NCBI GenBank assembly: GCA_023269235.1
Contig: JAHFTW010000002.1
Coordinates: forward strand, 55,294-119,293
Source of the DNA: Thermoplasmata archaeon
Lineage (GTDB): Archaea > Thermoplasmatota > E2 > JACPAO01 > JAHFTW01
Reading direction: 5' to 3'
DNA length: 64,000 nucleotides
The notes under the pieces were generated by a model. That model saw nothing but the letters and a program-made list of their open reading frames with translations. It ran no database searches and was not told the DNA's origin. The stretch's first letter is position 1. Every line of letters begins with the position of its first letter. This document shows positions 8,802-17,837 of this stretch, in pieces. The translations under genes were made by a program, and so were the position numbers.

Positions 8802-9707
8802 TCACCTCGGCTGGACGTTGATCTTGAAATTTGCGCCATTGGAAGCCGGAAACCAGTTTTTTTCCATTAGCTTGCGCTGCACAAATTCGCTGGAGGCTTT
8901 GGGTGTGAAGCCGGGCTTGGCCCTGCCGCATACCACGACGTAGGCGGGACCATTCCATTGTGCAAACAAACGCACCATGGCAAGCACCGTGGTGTCGTTG
9001 ATCTTGAGCTGAACATGGTGGACCATCCCCGCTGGGACTGGGGGACTTTCTTCGGGCGTGAGGCTTCCGACCCATTGGCCAATATCGTTGGAAATGCCGA
9101 GCAAGGCAGGTACAATGGGCGATTCCAACACGTTTTCTGCGCCGTATTGTGCGCAAGCGAAAGCATACCCAACTTTTCCAATCAAGCGGAGCCAGTCTGA
9201 GGGGACAACCTGCAGTTCTCCTTTAATTTCCGTTGCGCCGTGCTGTTTAACCAGTTTTTCGGCGGCGCTTGTGTCAAGCAGCGCTGTCGAGACGCCGATG
9301 ATTCTCACCTGTTCGGGATTTGCATCAGGAATGCCAATCCCTGCCGGTCCAATTTCCGGGAACGAAATTACAACTGGTATATCGTTCATGTTGCCGGTCA
9401 CGTCTTTCGTGGACCCGTCTGCAAAGCCCAGAGTGATCGTATGGCTCGGTGGCTGCGTTTTTGGCGTCCGACTTGGTGCCTCAAGCTTGTCTCTCATTGG
9501 CCCCAAGAACCGTTTCAGGATGCGGCTTTCGAACGGTTTGAACTTGTCCTGACAAACACGACAGGTGGCTTTGCGATATACCCACGGGCCAGCGATAGAG
9601 TATGGGACAACGTGTTCGTCTGTGAGCTCTTGTTTACTGCCGCAGAAAATGCAGATTGAAGATCGCCCCATTTCGACCGGTTCCATGCCCGGTGCATATT
9701 TGCCCAT
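8802..9707 (-). CDS. HNH-endonuclease-like protein
   Basis: SICIFCGSKQELTDEHVVPYSIAG...CRVCQDKFKPFE; CxxC-HNH(_5-like) pattern. ATG at 9707 preferred over longer ORF. Confidence 0.65.
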   Translation of the reverse strand: MGKYAPGMEPVEMGRSSICIFCGSKQELTDEHVVPYSIAGPWVYRKATCRVCQDKFKPFESRILKRFLGPMRDKLEAPSRTPKTQPPSHTITLGFADGSTKDVTGNMNDIPVVISFPEIGPAGIGIPDANPEQVRIIGVSTALLDTSAAEKLVKQHGATEIKGELQVVPSDWLRLIGKVGYAFACAQYGAENVLESPIVPALLGISNDIGQWVGSLTPEESPPVPAGMVHHVQLKINDTTVLAMVRLFAQWNGPAYVVVCGRAKPGFTPKASSEFVQRKLMEKNWFPASNGANFKINVQPR

Positions 9708-9920
9708 GTCTCCAACAATTGCAGAGGGGAGATGGTCTTTGGGGCTAGTTTGGCCTAAAGATGCTGCCGCGGCTGCAAATTTCCATCCGAGAAAGGCGGT
9801 CCCCCGACTTCGGAACTCTAAATCCTGGATTCCAGCCACCGCGCGGTTGGTATTCCCCTTGGCTTAGCCAATGCCCATGTCTCGGACAGGCGCCAAGGCC
9901 AGTCTCAGAGGTCGATCCGG

Positions 9921-10832
9921 ATGACTTCCTCCTTTGCGGTTAGCAACAAGGACCATGAGAAGGTCGTCGCCCAATGGGAGCTCGAGTACCGGATCCCGGA
10001 ATCAAAGGGGAGCTCCGTGCTGTCGGCCCAAGCTCAATTCTCCCAGATTTGTAGTGCCTTGAAGGGAATTGTCAGCCCCGGCAAAACTGCGGTTCCCTTC
10101 TCACGTGTCCGCACGGTTCAGGGAGGCGTGCTGCTGCACGGGCCTCCCGGCTGCGGAAAGACCCATTTGGTTCAGGCCGCCGCTGGCGAACTTGGTCTGC
10201 CGCTGTTCGTTGCGCAACCAGCGCACGCAGTGGGAGTCTACTTCGGTGAGACCGGACGTGCATTGACATCCCTGTTTGAAGCTGGGCAGCGGGTCGCTGC
10301 CAAAGGGAAGGGGGCCGTTCTTTTCTTAGACGAGCTGGAAGCGTACGGCCGCAGGAGCGCGAATCCAGATGCCATCGCGTACAACATGATGATGGCGAAC
10401 GTGCTCAAACTCATCGACTTAGCCTCGGCTGCCGAAGGAGGCAATCGATTGGCCATCGTGGGTGCCACGAACATGCCGGATGCCTGCGATCCCGCCCTGC
10501 TCAGCCGGATGTCAACCCGTCTCGAAATCCCAATTCCGGATTCAATCTCGCGTCGGGCCTTCTTTGAAGGCAACATCGCGGACGCCCGCGCTGCGGGGTT
10601 CGACATCGACCCGCAAAATCGAATGGAAGCCCTCGTGTCCGCGACTGATGGCTTGAGCACGCGCGCCCTGAGTCAACTCTTGGACGCCGTGAACGCTCTG
10701 GTCCTGTCGGGCGACGGCGCCGCCTCGCTGGGACGCATGGACCTGCTGGACGCGCTAACCATTGTCGTAGAAGCAAAGGGATCGACTGAAGCGGATCGCC
10801 GATTGCGGGAAGGGTTTGGGGGTTACACCTAG
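9921..10832 (+). CDS. AAA+ ATPase
   Basis: Walker A GPPGCGKT, Walker B AVLFLDELEA, sensor GATN, Arg-finger region SRMSTRLEIPIPD. Confidence 0.92.
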   Translation: MTSSFAVSNKDHEKVVAQWELEYRIPESKGSSVLSAQAQFSQICSALKGIVSPGKTAVPFSRVRTVQGGVLLHGPPGCGKTHLVQAAAGELGLPLFVAQPAHAVGVYFGETGRALTSLFEAGQRVAAKGKGAVLFLDELEAYGRRSANPDAIAYNMMMANVLKLIDLASAAEGGNRLAIVGATNMPDACDPALLSRMSTRLEIPIPDSISRRAFFEGNIADARAAGFDIDPQNRMEALVSATDGLSTRALSQLLDAVNALVLSGDGAASLGRMDLLDALTIVVEAKGSTEADRRLREGFGGYT

Positions 10833-11740
10833 TGTTGCTTCACCGCTTCCCCGACTTCCAACCTCTCCAATTGCACCATCGAGCCGACGTCGAACTAGCG
10901 CTTTCACGCACGAGCGCGTATCTGCCGCCATCTGATTTCCATCCCACCTCGCTCCTGGTGTGGGGAGGAAGCGCAGCCGGAATCGCGAAGCTCGAGCATG
11001 GAATCGTGGTCCGACTCCCCGCCTATATACACGGCCGATCAGATGTTCTCACTTGGTTGGCACCCCACACAAGCCACGATGAACTTGATGCTCTGACGAA
11101 ATTTGCTGTCACGGAGGGTTTGTCACTGGAGTTGCTCCCGGAAGCTACCGCTGCCGGTCTGCCTGCCAAAACCGTCGTGCTTCTGGACACTCCAGGTCAC
11201 TCCGATTACATTTACGAGACGACGGAGACCGCAACTCTCGTAGGCAATGAATGGCGCAAGAAACGGCGTGATCTCGAACGGTTCATCGGCGGTGCTGGCC
11301 GCAGCGCGCGCACCGGGTTGATGGATCTCGCCAATCCAAAACACCGAAATGAATGTCGCCAACTTTTTGTGGAGTGGATGTCCCACAAAGGGGGAAAAGC
11401 CGCCAACGCCAATGAGTGGCAAGCCTTCGAACGGTTTTCACAAATCGCATACAGCCTGAATCTAACTACGATTGGCGTATGGCTCAATGGGGCACTCAGT
11501 GCATTCTCCATTGGGGAATCCTTCGGTCCAAGCGGAGCCACGTTCCACTTCGAGAAAGCCATGCCCGGAGTAGCCGGCCTAACCACGCATCTCCGAACCA
11601 CCCTTTGCCGCGAGCTGGCAAAGAATGGAGCAGACTGGATCAACGGTCAACAAGACCTTGGCGTTCCAGGCCTCAAGCACTCAAAGCGCTCATGGCAGCC
11701 CACGACAATGCTGCAGAAATTTTCCCTGCCGAACCACTAG
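10832..11740 (+). CDS. DUF2156-like (MprF C-terminal/FemABX, GNAT-fold) acyltransferase
   Basis: C-terminal NGQQDLGVPGLKHSKRSWQPTTMLQKFSL resembles the DUF2156 NxEQDLGxxGLRxxKxS motif; GTG start overlaps AAA+ stop (TAGTG). Confidence 0.7.
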   Translation: MLLHRFPDFQPLQLHHRADVELALSRTSAYLPPSDFHPTSLLVWGGSAAGIAKLEHGIVVRLPAYIHGRSDVLTWLAPHTSHDELDALTKFAVTEGLSLELLPEATAAGLPAKTVVLLDTPGHSDYIYETTETATLVGNEWRKKRRDLERFIGGAGRSARTGLMDLANPKHRNECRQLFVEWMSHKGGKAANANEWQAFERFSQIAYSLNLTTIGVWLNGALSAFSIGESFGPSGATFHFEKAMPGVAGLTTHLRTTLCRELAKNGADWINGQQDLGVPGLKHSKRSWQPTTMLQKFSLPNH

Positions 11741-11792
11741 CGGTTAGTCGGCTGCGCGGAAAAGGTTGAAATTACTCAAAGTGCCCTCAGAC

Positions 11793-11815
11793 CAGAAAAA
11801 CACGGAATTTTTCTG
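11793..11815. terminator. hairpin downstream of AAA+/DUF2156 pair
   Basis: CAGAAAAA-cacggaa-TTTTTCTG, 8-bp perfect stem, 7-nt loop. Confidence 0.4.
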
Positions 11816-11880
11816 CCATTAGAGTGGCGTCTTACAAATTCGTCGACTGGTGCCGTGCTCGTTTTGACCTTTCGCATACT

Positions 11881-12318
11881 TCAGGGAATTTCGTGATTAT
11901 TGAGTTTCGCCGCCAGAGATTCTGTAGTTTCCCAGCCTTGTGGTGCCTTCCTACCGTGGGCCTTGTTCCGATGGCACTGCAACAGCACGGCTTGCTCGAG
12001 TTGCAGATTTGGATCGAGCTTCGGATCCAGGAGGTCGTGCGCTTGATACTGGTGAATATCATTCAGGTTGAGTTGCACGCACTGGACCAAATCTTCCTCC
12101 GAGAAGTCAGTTGGCTCCACTGCGCGTTGGGCTTGAACCACGACGAAAAGCAGATTCTCGTTTTCCTTGTGGCGCACGATTGAACCGGGGGCGAACGACG
12201 GCCGAACATTCGTCTTCGAGGCCGGGGTGGCGGGCGAAGGCGTAACAGAATGGCGAGCTTCTTTGGGCAAGGCTTTGGAGGGCCGCCGGACGGGGATCTT
12301 CTTTGTTATTTCAGGCAT
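11881..12318 (-). CDS. hypothetical protein
   Basis: 145-aa ORF, coherent composition (FAPGSIVRHKENENLLFVVVQAQRAVEPTDFSEEDLVQCVQLNLNDIHQYQAHDLLDP). Confidence 0.55.
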   Translation of the reverse strand: MPEITKKIPVRRPSKALPKEARHSVTPSPATPASKTNVRPSFAPGSIVRHKENENLLFVVVQAQRAVEPTDFSEEDLVQCVQLNLNDIHQYQAHDLLDPKLDPNLQLEQAVLLQCHRNKAHGRKAPQGWETTESLAAKLNNHEIP

Positions 12319-12377
12319 TTCTATGGCCTTTCTCTTGGCAGTCGATTTCTGTCCTCGCTTGGCCGAGGGTTTCGCCG

Positions 12378-12545
12378 TCAGTCGTCGTAGAGTTTGTCCC
12401 GGAAGTCAGCCTCTGCCTCTTCCTTCGTCTTGCCGAACCCCTTGACGAGGTTGCCTTCCTCATCCTTGCCTCGGGCCACGTAGTAGTCGTGGCCGAAACC
12501 GAAGGCTCCGTTCTCCATGCGGATTGATGGGCGAGTTGGGCTCAT
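12378..12545 (-). CDS. small hypothetical protein (55 aa)
   Basis: MSPTRPSIRMENGAFGFGHDYYVARGKDEEGNLVKGFGKTKEEAEADFRDKLYDD. Confidence 0.45.
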   Translation of the reverse strand: MSPTRPSIRMENGAFGFGHDYYVARGKDEEGNLVKGFGKTKEEAEADFRDKLYDD

Positions 12546-12703
12546 GTCATGCTCCAGACAGCATGAATGCATTCGCAGCATTCAGGATTTCGGCAACTGC
12601 AATGCCAGATAACTTCCCGGTAGCGAGATTGGGCCCTCTGGGCGGGACCCAATTGGTCGTTGGGCGCAAGAAATGAGTTGAGCCCATCTCTAGCATTCAG
12701 TCC

Positions 12704-15700
12704 TTATTGCATCAATTGACGAATCGCTTGATTAGCAAGAAGAATTTCCACGAGTTGCGGCAATTCTTTTTCCTTTTTCATTGCGAGGCTAACAAGCTGT
12801 GCCGAGAGAACCTTATCGCCGCCCTTGGCAGCGAGTACCGCATGCACAAGCATGAGGCCGGGGCTGCACGTCAGAAGAAGGTCGTTGGCTGGAAGCGCCG
12901 GGAGCTTTTGCGCAAATTCCTGCTCAGCTCCAACAAGGATGCTCGCGGCCACGAGTTCAGTCCGCCACCCAACAGTGTCCCGCCCCGGTTCTTCGCCCAT
13001 TTTTTCAATCAATTCTCGAGCGCCCCTCAGAAGCTCCAATGCCGGGGGTAGCAGTTTGGGCGACTGCCCGATTGCCACGGCAAGAAGCATATCGGCCCCC
13101 GGATGCAACGGCGCGTTCTGGTCTGTAGCGTGCTTTTTGCCTTCGGTAACGACGCGGTCCGCACTAACAGGGTCGCCAACCCGAAGGAGGAAAGCCGCAT
13201 ACTTCGAGCGATATCCAAATGGATTTCCTGCAATTACATCCCCGGCCTTGATCGCATTGCGGAAAGCTGCATCCGCCTTGAGCCGCATGTGGCCCAACAC
13301 AATTGAGGTCGAATTGGGAGGCGCTCTCAAGAAACCCGGGGCCACAAATTCGGAGTATGCGTTTGCGTAGGCGCTATGGAAACGAGTTTCGTTGATTTCC
13401 CTGCGACGGGCGTCGTTTGCAAAACAGTGTTGCAAACCGGCAATCGCTTCTTGCGGCCTTCCTCTAAGCGTAAGGAAGTTTGCAAACTCGACCGCAGTCC
13501 CGCCCAGCATCGACGCATGGACTGTCCCGAACTCCAAGCCCTTGCCACCCGGCCAGGCGCTACCCAAGATTTGCCGGAATAAAGGCTCGGCTTCCGTGGT
13601 TCCCGCCAAGTCCCCTCGCTTGGCGAGGGCCTGCGCTAGTCTACGGGCGTTTGCTGCGGTTCGTTGGTTTTGAAAGGTCTGTCTTATTTCGTCAATAGCT
13701 TCGGTTCCCCGAACGAATTGCGCCTTGAATAACTTCAATTTATGTTTGATGGCGGGACTTTCTGGATTGGCAACTATAGCCTCGTCAAGGCGGTCAGATG
13801 CCTCTTTTTTTCGACCGCGTTCCTGAAGGTGATGAACATGCTGTTCCCACAGGGATTGCGCGGAAGGATGGTCTTTTAGCCAGGTGTATACGGCTTTCAA
13901 CACCCCGTTTTTCTGTTCGGCTGATATGGCCAATTTGTCATGGCGACCAAGACTCCAGCCTGCCCATGCAATCCAGGTCTGCTCCCCCATGTCATCTTGG
14001 TTCCGCGTGGTCCAGTCGTTGACCGTCGTGAAGACCTTGCTTGCAAGGTTGAGCAGCGTACTGCGTTCGGCAAGCTTCAGAGTTGCAACGACCTCCGGCC
14101 CGCCTCCATCGTCTTTTTCGAGTCTTTTCAAGAATGCTTCAAGGACCCGCCGTTGATCCGATTCAAGCGGGAGTACGTCCACGGCGACCTGCCATGCCCC
14201 ATATGGCAAGCGATAGATGTTGTCTTGCAGGAATGATACCCAGGTTCGGCGATGCCGCAAGCTCGCCTGCATCGTAGGCTTCGGCTGTCCGTCCTTGTTG
14301 GTGTCGCTACAGCATTCGTGGAGCAAAACCGCTGTGGTGCCATCGAGCCCCTCGCTGTTCGCAAGCTCCAAGAGTTCTGCAAAGGCCTGATCCACATCGT
14401 CCTGCACACGTTCGCGTCTCGCGTAATTCAAAATCGCGCTTAGCACAGCTCGATCGTCTGGATGACTGTATAGCCAGGCCTTTGCGGCGTTTTTGGCAAT
14501 CGACTTCTCATGGTCTGACCCTTCTCGGCCGTGCGCGGCTTTCAACTGGAGCAAAACATCTTCTGTTGTCTTTGGAGTCGTTAGCACTATGCGGAGCACC
14601 AACTCCTTCGGCGATGCCTCGACGGGAACGGCCGAAGGTGCCATGGCCGCAATCGCACTCGGCGTAATTTGGGCAACCTCCACTTCCCTCAATTTTATTC
14701 GTGATTTCTGCACTTGTTCAGCAGGCAACTCCATCTCAATTCCCTGAAGAACATCTTTCGCCAGTTTACCATGTTCTCCGCCAACGGTCTCACTAATCAC
14801 TTTCCAGGTGCCAAACAAAGTCCATTTGAGGTTCAATCCCCAGTCCCACGCGATTTGAGCGGCGCGTGAGTTTGGGGCCCCCAAATAATCGCCGTCCCTG
14901 TGAACCAGGCCTGATGTCAAGACGGGCAAGAGCTCGGAGTCAGGCCAGATTTGACGCGCGACCGCGACCGGCAAGCGCAGGCCAAATCTGCCACCAAGGA
15001 AAATGGCACCCATGACCGGCCATGCGTCGCGACTCCCGCTGAAGTCCACCAATCTCTGTTGAAGCGCTTCAGGTCGGCCGTTGGACAAGAACCACGAAAC
15101 GTCGCCAATCGCCAGCGGGCTATGGTCTTCCACAAGCCGCGCGGCCTCGTTAGGATTAGGCCTGGGTGTCAGGGTGGCATCCAGCAGCGCTTCAATCGAG
15201 TTACGGAGAGTTCTTTTTTCAGGTGCCTGTGGTGCATCGAGCGGGATTGGTTCCGTCTTTGGGTGCGCACATTTTGCTGTGACCACCGTCAACCGCGGTT
15301 GGAATTGTCCTCCAAGGAGAACGTCTGCCGCGTCTTTTGTGACTTCCTCTACAACAACCATAGCCCGGCGCACAGCCCCGAGGTCGTTGATGATTGCCCG
15401 CCATGCCCCTGTTAGCGTCGGATCGTCGATGCGATACACAGGACACGCCTTGGTTGCTGCATCGCGTGACGATGCATGCGCAATTGCCAATAGCATTGCA
15501 GATTTTCCTGTAGGTCCTTCGCCAGTCAGTAAGAATATCTTCGGCCCAATGTGGGTCTCCTTAAGCTTCTGAAGAATGGCATCAAAATTGGGGCGCCGAT
15601 GAGCAGCGGGCGAGCTCACTACTCCAAGGGTTGCGGGCAAGCTCCCCTGATAGAAGGACACCAGTTCCGGGGGCGTGGCTGGCGTGACTTGATCCGGCAC

Positions 15701-16303
15701 GATGTGGAGGTACCCGGGGTCCTTGGGAATAACTTCGCCTGCGTAGATTGCCAGTGCATCCTGTTGCGGCCGCGTCCATTCTTGTGCTTGGAATCCCGCG
15801 TCCCAGCTTGCCACCAAATTGGCCAGGTCCAACGCGGTCGTGACCACTGTGTCTTGGCCCGTCTTATCCGGCACACTCGGCCGCCCGGGCAGCCAGTAGA
15901 TGCCGCGAAACCGATTGTCCTCAAAGGCGCCGTTCCGCAAGCCAGGAAACGCGTCATTTTCGATTCCGTTTAGGTTGCCATTGTTTTTCTCGAATTCAGC
16001 CTTCAGGCGCCGAATACCCCTATCGATTTGAATTGAAGGTGCCGTGCATTCTCTGCCATGGACGAGATTCTTCGCATGGAGGTTGGTCGCACCTTGATAC
16101 GTCTTCAACTCGACTACGAAGACAAGTTTCTTGCCGATGATTATGAAATCCGTTTCCAGGTTGGAAGTGTGCCGATGCGGAGGAATGAGAATGCAGTTCA
16201 CGCTTGCATTCGCCTGAAGCGCCGCGTTCAGATCACGAAAATGCTTCCGCTCGTCGCCCTTGGTACCAACCGTGCTTGCATCCCGCGGCGTTCGAACGGC
16301 CAT
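12704..16303 (-). CDS. NERD-domain + P-loop NTPase (STAND-like) + TPR-like repeat protein, 1199 aa
   Basis: N-terminal NERD pattern (KHFRDLNAALQANASVNCILIPPHRHTSNLETDFIIIGKKLVFVVELKTYQG), P-loop LLTGEGPTGKS, acidic Walker-B-like AMVVVEEV, long helical repeat C-terminus. Confidence 0.8.
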   Translation of the reverse strand: MAVRTPRDASTVGTKGDERKHFRDLNAALQANASVNCILIPPHRHTSNLETDFIIIGKKLVFVVELKTYQGATNLHAKNLVHGRECTAPSIQIDRGIRRLKAEFEKNNGNLNGIENDAFPGLRNGAFEDNRFRGIYWLPGRPSVPDKTGQDTVVTTALDLANLVASWDAGFQAQEWTRPQQDALAIYAGEVIPKDPGYLHIVPDQVTPATPPELVSFYQGSLPATLGVVSSPAAHRRPNFDAILQKLKETHIGPKIFLLTGEGPTGKSAMLLAIAHASSRDAATKACPVYRIDDPTLTGAWRAIINDLGAVRRAMVVVEEVTKDAADVLLGGQFQPRLTVVTAKCAHPKTEPIPLDAPQAPEKRTLRNSIEALLDATLTPRPNPNEAARLVEDHSPLAIGDVSWFLSNGRPEALQQRLVDFSGSRDAWPVMGAIFLGGRFGLRLPVAVARQIWPDSELLPVLTSGLVHRDGDYLGAPNSRAAQIAWDWGLNLKWTLFGTWKVISETVGGEHGKLAKDVLQGIEMELPAEQVQKSRIKLREVEVAQITPSAIAAMAPSAVPVEASPKELVLRIVLTTPKTTEDVLLQLKAAHGREGSDHEKSIAKNAAKAWLYSHPDDRAVLSAILNYARRERVQDDVDQAFAELLELANSEGLDGTTAVLLHECCSDTNKDGQPKPTMQASLRHRRTWVSFLQDNIYRLPYGAWQVAVDVLPLESDQRRVLEAFLKRLEKDDGGGPEVVATLKLAERSTLLNLASKVFTTVNDWTTRNQDDMGEQTWIAWAGWSLGRHDKLAISAEQKNGVLKAVYTWLKDHPSAQSLWEQHVHHLQERGRKKEASDRLDEAIVANPESPAIKHKLKLFKAQFVRGTEAIDEIRQTFQNQRTAANARRLAQALAKRGDLAGTTEAEPLFRQILGSAWPGGKGLEFGTVHASMLGGTAVEFANFLTLRGRPQEAIAGLQHCFANDARRREINETRFHSAYANAYSEFVAPGFLRAPPNSTSIVLGHMRLKADAAFRNAIKAGDVIAGNPFGYRSKYAAFLLRVGDPVSADRVVTEGKKHATDQNAPLHPGADMLLAVAIGQSPKLLPPALELLRGARELIEKMGEEPGRDTVGWRTELVAASILVGAEQEFAQKLPALPANDLLLTCSPGLMLVHAVLAAKGGDKVLSAQLVSLAMKKEKELPQLVEILLANQAIRQLMQ

Positions 16304-16485
16304 GGCCCGACTCAGCTACGACGACGCCGAAGACCGGAGAGCGTCGAGTTCTGAACGCCGAAGTGATTTATTAGTCGCTCGGAAACCTGGATTGTGGGTG
16401 TCGTCTCCGCTAGGCTCTTCTACGAAGACACGCTAGACAACTCGCCCGAAAGGGCGACGGATTGGTACCCGGCCAACCGTCTACC

Positions 16486-17112
16486 ATGGCAGTCTCTGCC
16501 ACACCAACAAAGGATTTGGAAGAGCATCCGGACTTCTACGCGGAGGCGCCGCGGGTCAGAAGCGCCCTCGATGTCCGGGCGGCACTTCTCCACCGTGTCC
16601 AACGTGACCCCTGCCGTACCGCTAGGTTTGTCGCCGCTACGGATGGGCGGACTTCTGCTACAGCTGCCAAGACACACCTTACGGCCCTCGGGGACGCTGG
16701 CGCCGTCGTGCCGTGCCAAGCTGCGACACCCAAGCGGGGTCCTCGGGGCAAAGCTGGTTTCCGGGTAACGTCCAGGGGCGAAGCCACGCTGGTGGACTAC
16801 GACCTAATTGTTTCGCAGCTAGCGCCCAATGTCCTGATTGAAGAGGCCGCGCGCGTCCTCTCCTACGTCAAGGCCCACGATGGTGCCTCGGTGACCGAAA
16901 TTCGTCTTGGATGCGGTAGCCGCCACTGCGCCCAGCGCTGGATGACGTTCGCGTGGGACCGCCTCGTGCGTGTCGCCGATGCGCTGGCAAACAATGGCTG
17001 GCTGGCACGTCGCGAGACGGTGTCGGGCATCGGCTGGCACATCACGGACGCTGGCACGGCTCTGGAGGGGCGTCTAATCACCTTGATTCACGGACTTGGA
17101 CTGAAGCCATGA
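16486..17112 (+). CDS. hypothetical winged-helix-like protein
   Basis: 208-aa ORF with ARVLSYVKAHDGASVTEIRLGCGSRHCAQRWMTFAWDRLVRVADALANNGWLARRE, wHTH-like. Confidence 0.5.
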   Translation: MAVSATPTKDLEEHPDFYAEAPRVRSALDVRAALLHRVQRDPCRTARFVAATDGRTSATAAKTHLTALGDAGAVVPCQAATPKRGPRGKAGFRVTSRGEATLVDYDLIVSQLAPNVLIEEAARVLSYVKAHDGASVTEIRLGCGSRHCAQRWMTFAWDRLVRVADALANNGWLARRETVSGIGWHITDAGTALEGRLITLIHGLGLKP

Positions 17113-17243
17113 CGAAGCCTTTCTCACCGAAGCGGTGCGCGCGCAATCGCGGTGCCGAACGCGACAGTGACGAAATGCGAATCCGGGATTCCGCATGCCG
17201 CGAGGGCCATCAAGCCAGCGTGGCTATGGAGGTTTGACCCACA

Positions 17244-17825
17244 ATGAACAAGGACAGCGCCAACCCGACCTACACGCCCGCCACCGCTGACCAAAGGACC
17301 GCGGGGGACAAGGCCTTCGAGCAGGCACTTCACGACAAGACGCCGATTCCTGTTTCCCCCGACGGCACCCCCGGCTTTGGTTACAGCGGCCCACAGGTGG
17401 CGCCGCGAGGGTGGTGGGCGTGGAACGACGATCCCCGCATGGAGGATCGGTCCGCCGCAGAAGTCGCGGCCATGCGCTACTTCCCGGGATTCAAGATTTA
17501 CCGCGAGCCGGACGGTGCGCGACGGTGGTACTGGGCCGGCCAAGTCAAGAGTGACTCAGGCCACACCTACGATTTGGAAATCACGTACCCTGACAACTTC
17601 CCGGTCCAGTCACCCGTTGCCTTCATCCCGAATCTGCCGCTCAAGAACGTCTCGGAACTTCACAGGTTCAAGGACGGGCAATTGTGCCTATTTAAACCAG
17701 GGGAACGCGGGATTGAGCCCGGACAGACCGCTGCGGACATCGTGCGACGCGCCGCCCTATGGGTCCGTGCCTATGAGTTTTTTTGCAGAAATTCATACTG
17801 GCCAGGCCCGGCGGCATCCCACTAG
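17244..17825 (+). CDS. prokaryotic E2-like (UBC-fold) protein
   Basis: GHTYDLEITYPDNFPVQSPVAFIPNLPLKNVSELHRFKDGQLCLFKPGERGIEPGQTAADIV; YPxxFPxxxP plus G-x-LCL catalytic-Cys motif (Cys148, codon 17685-17687). Confidence 0.8.
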   Translation: MNKDSANPTYTPATADQRTAGDKAFEQALHDKTPIPVSPDGTPGFGYSGPQVAPRGWWAWNDDPRMEDRSAAEVAAMRYFPGFKIYREPDGARRWYWAGQVKSDSGHTYDLEITYPDNFPVQSPVAFIPNLPLKNVSELHRFKDGQLCLFKPGERGIEPGQTAADIVRRAALWVRAYEFFCRNSYWPGPAASH

Positions 17826-17837
17826 GAGACTGACACC

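Noticed and set aside
12604-12655. Possible hairpin ATTGGGCCC...GGGACCCAAT near 12.63 kb
   Set aside because: Stem is imperfect and not followed by a T-tract; not supportable as a terminator.
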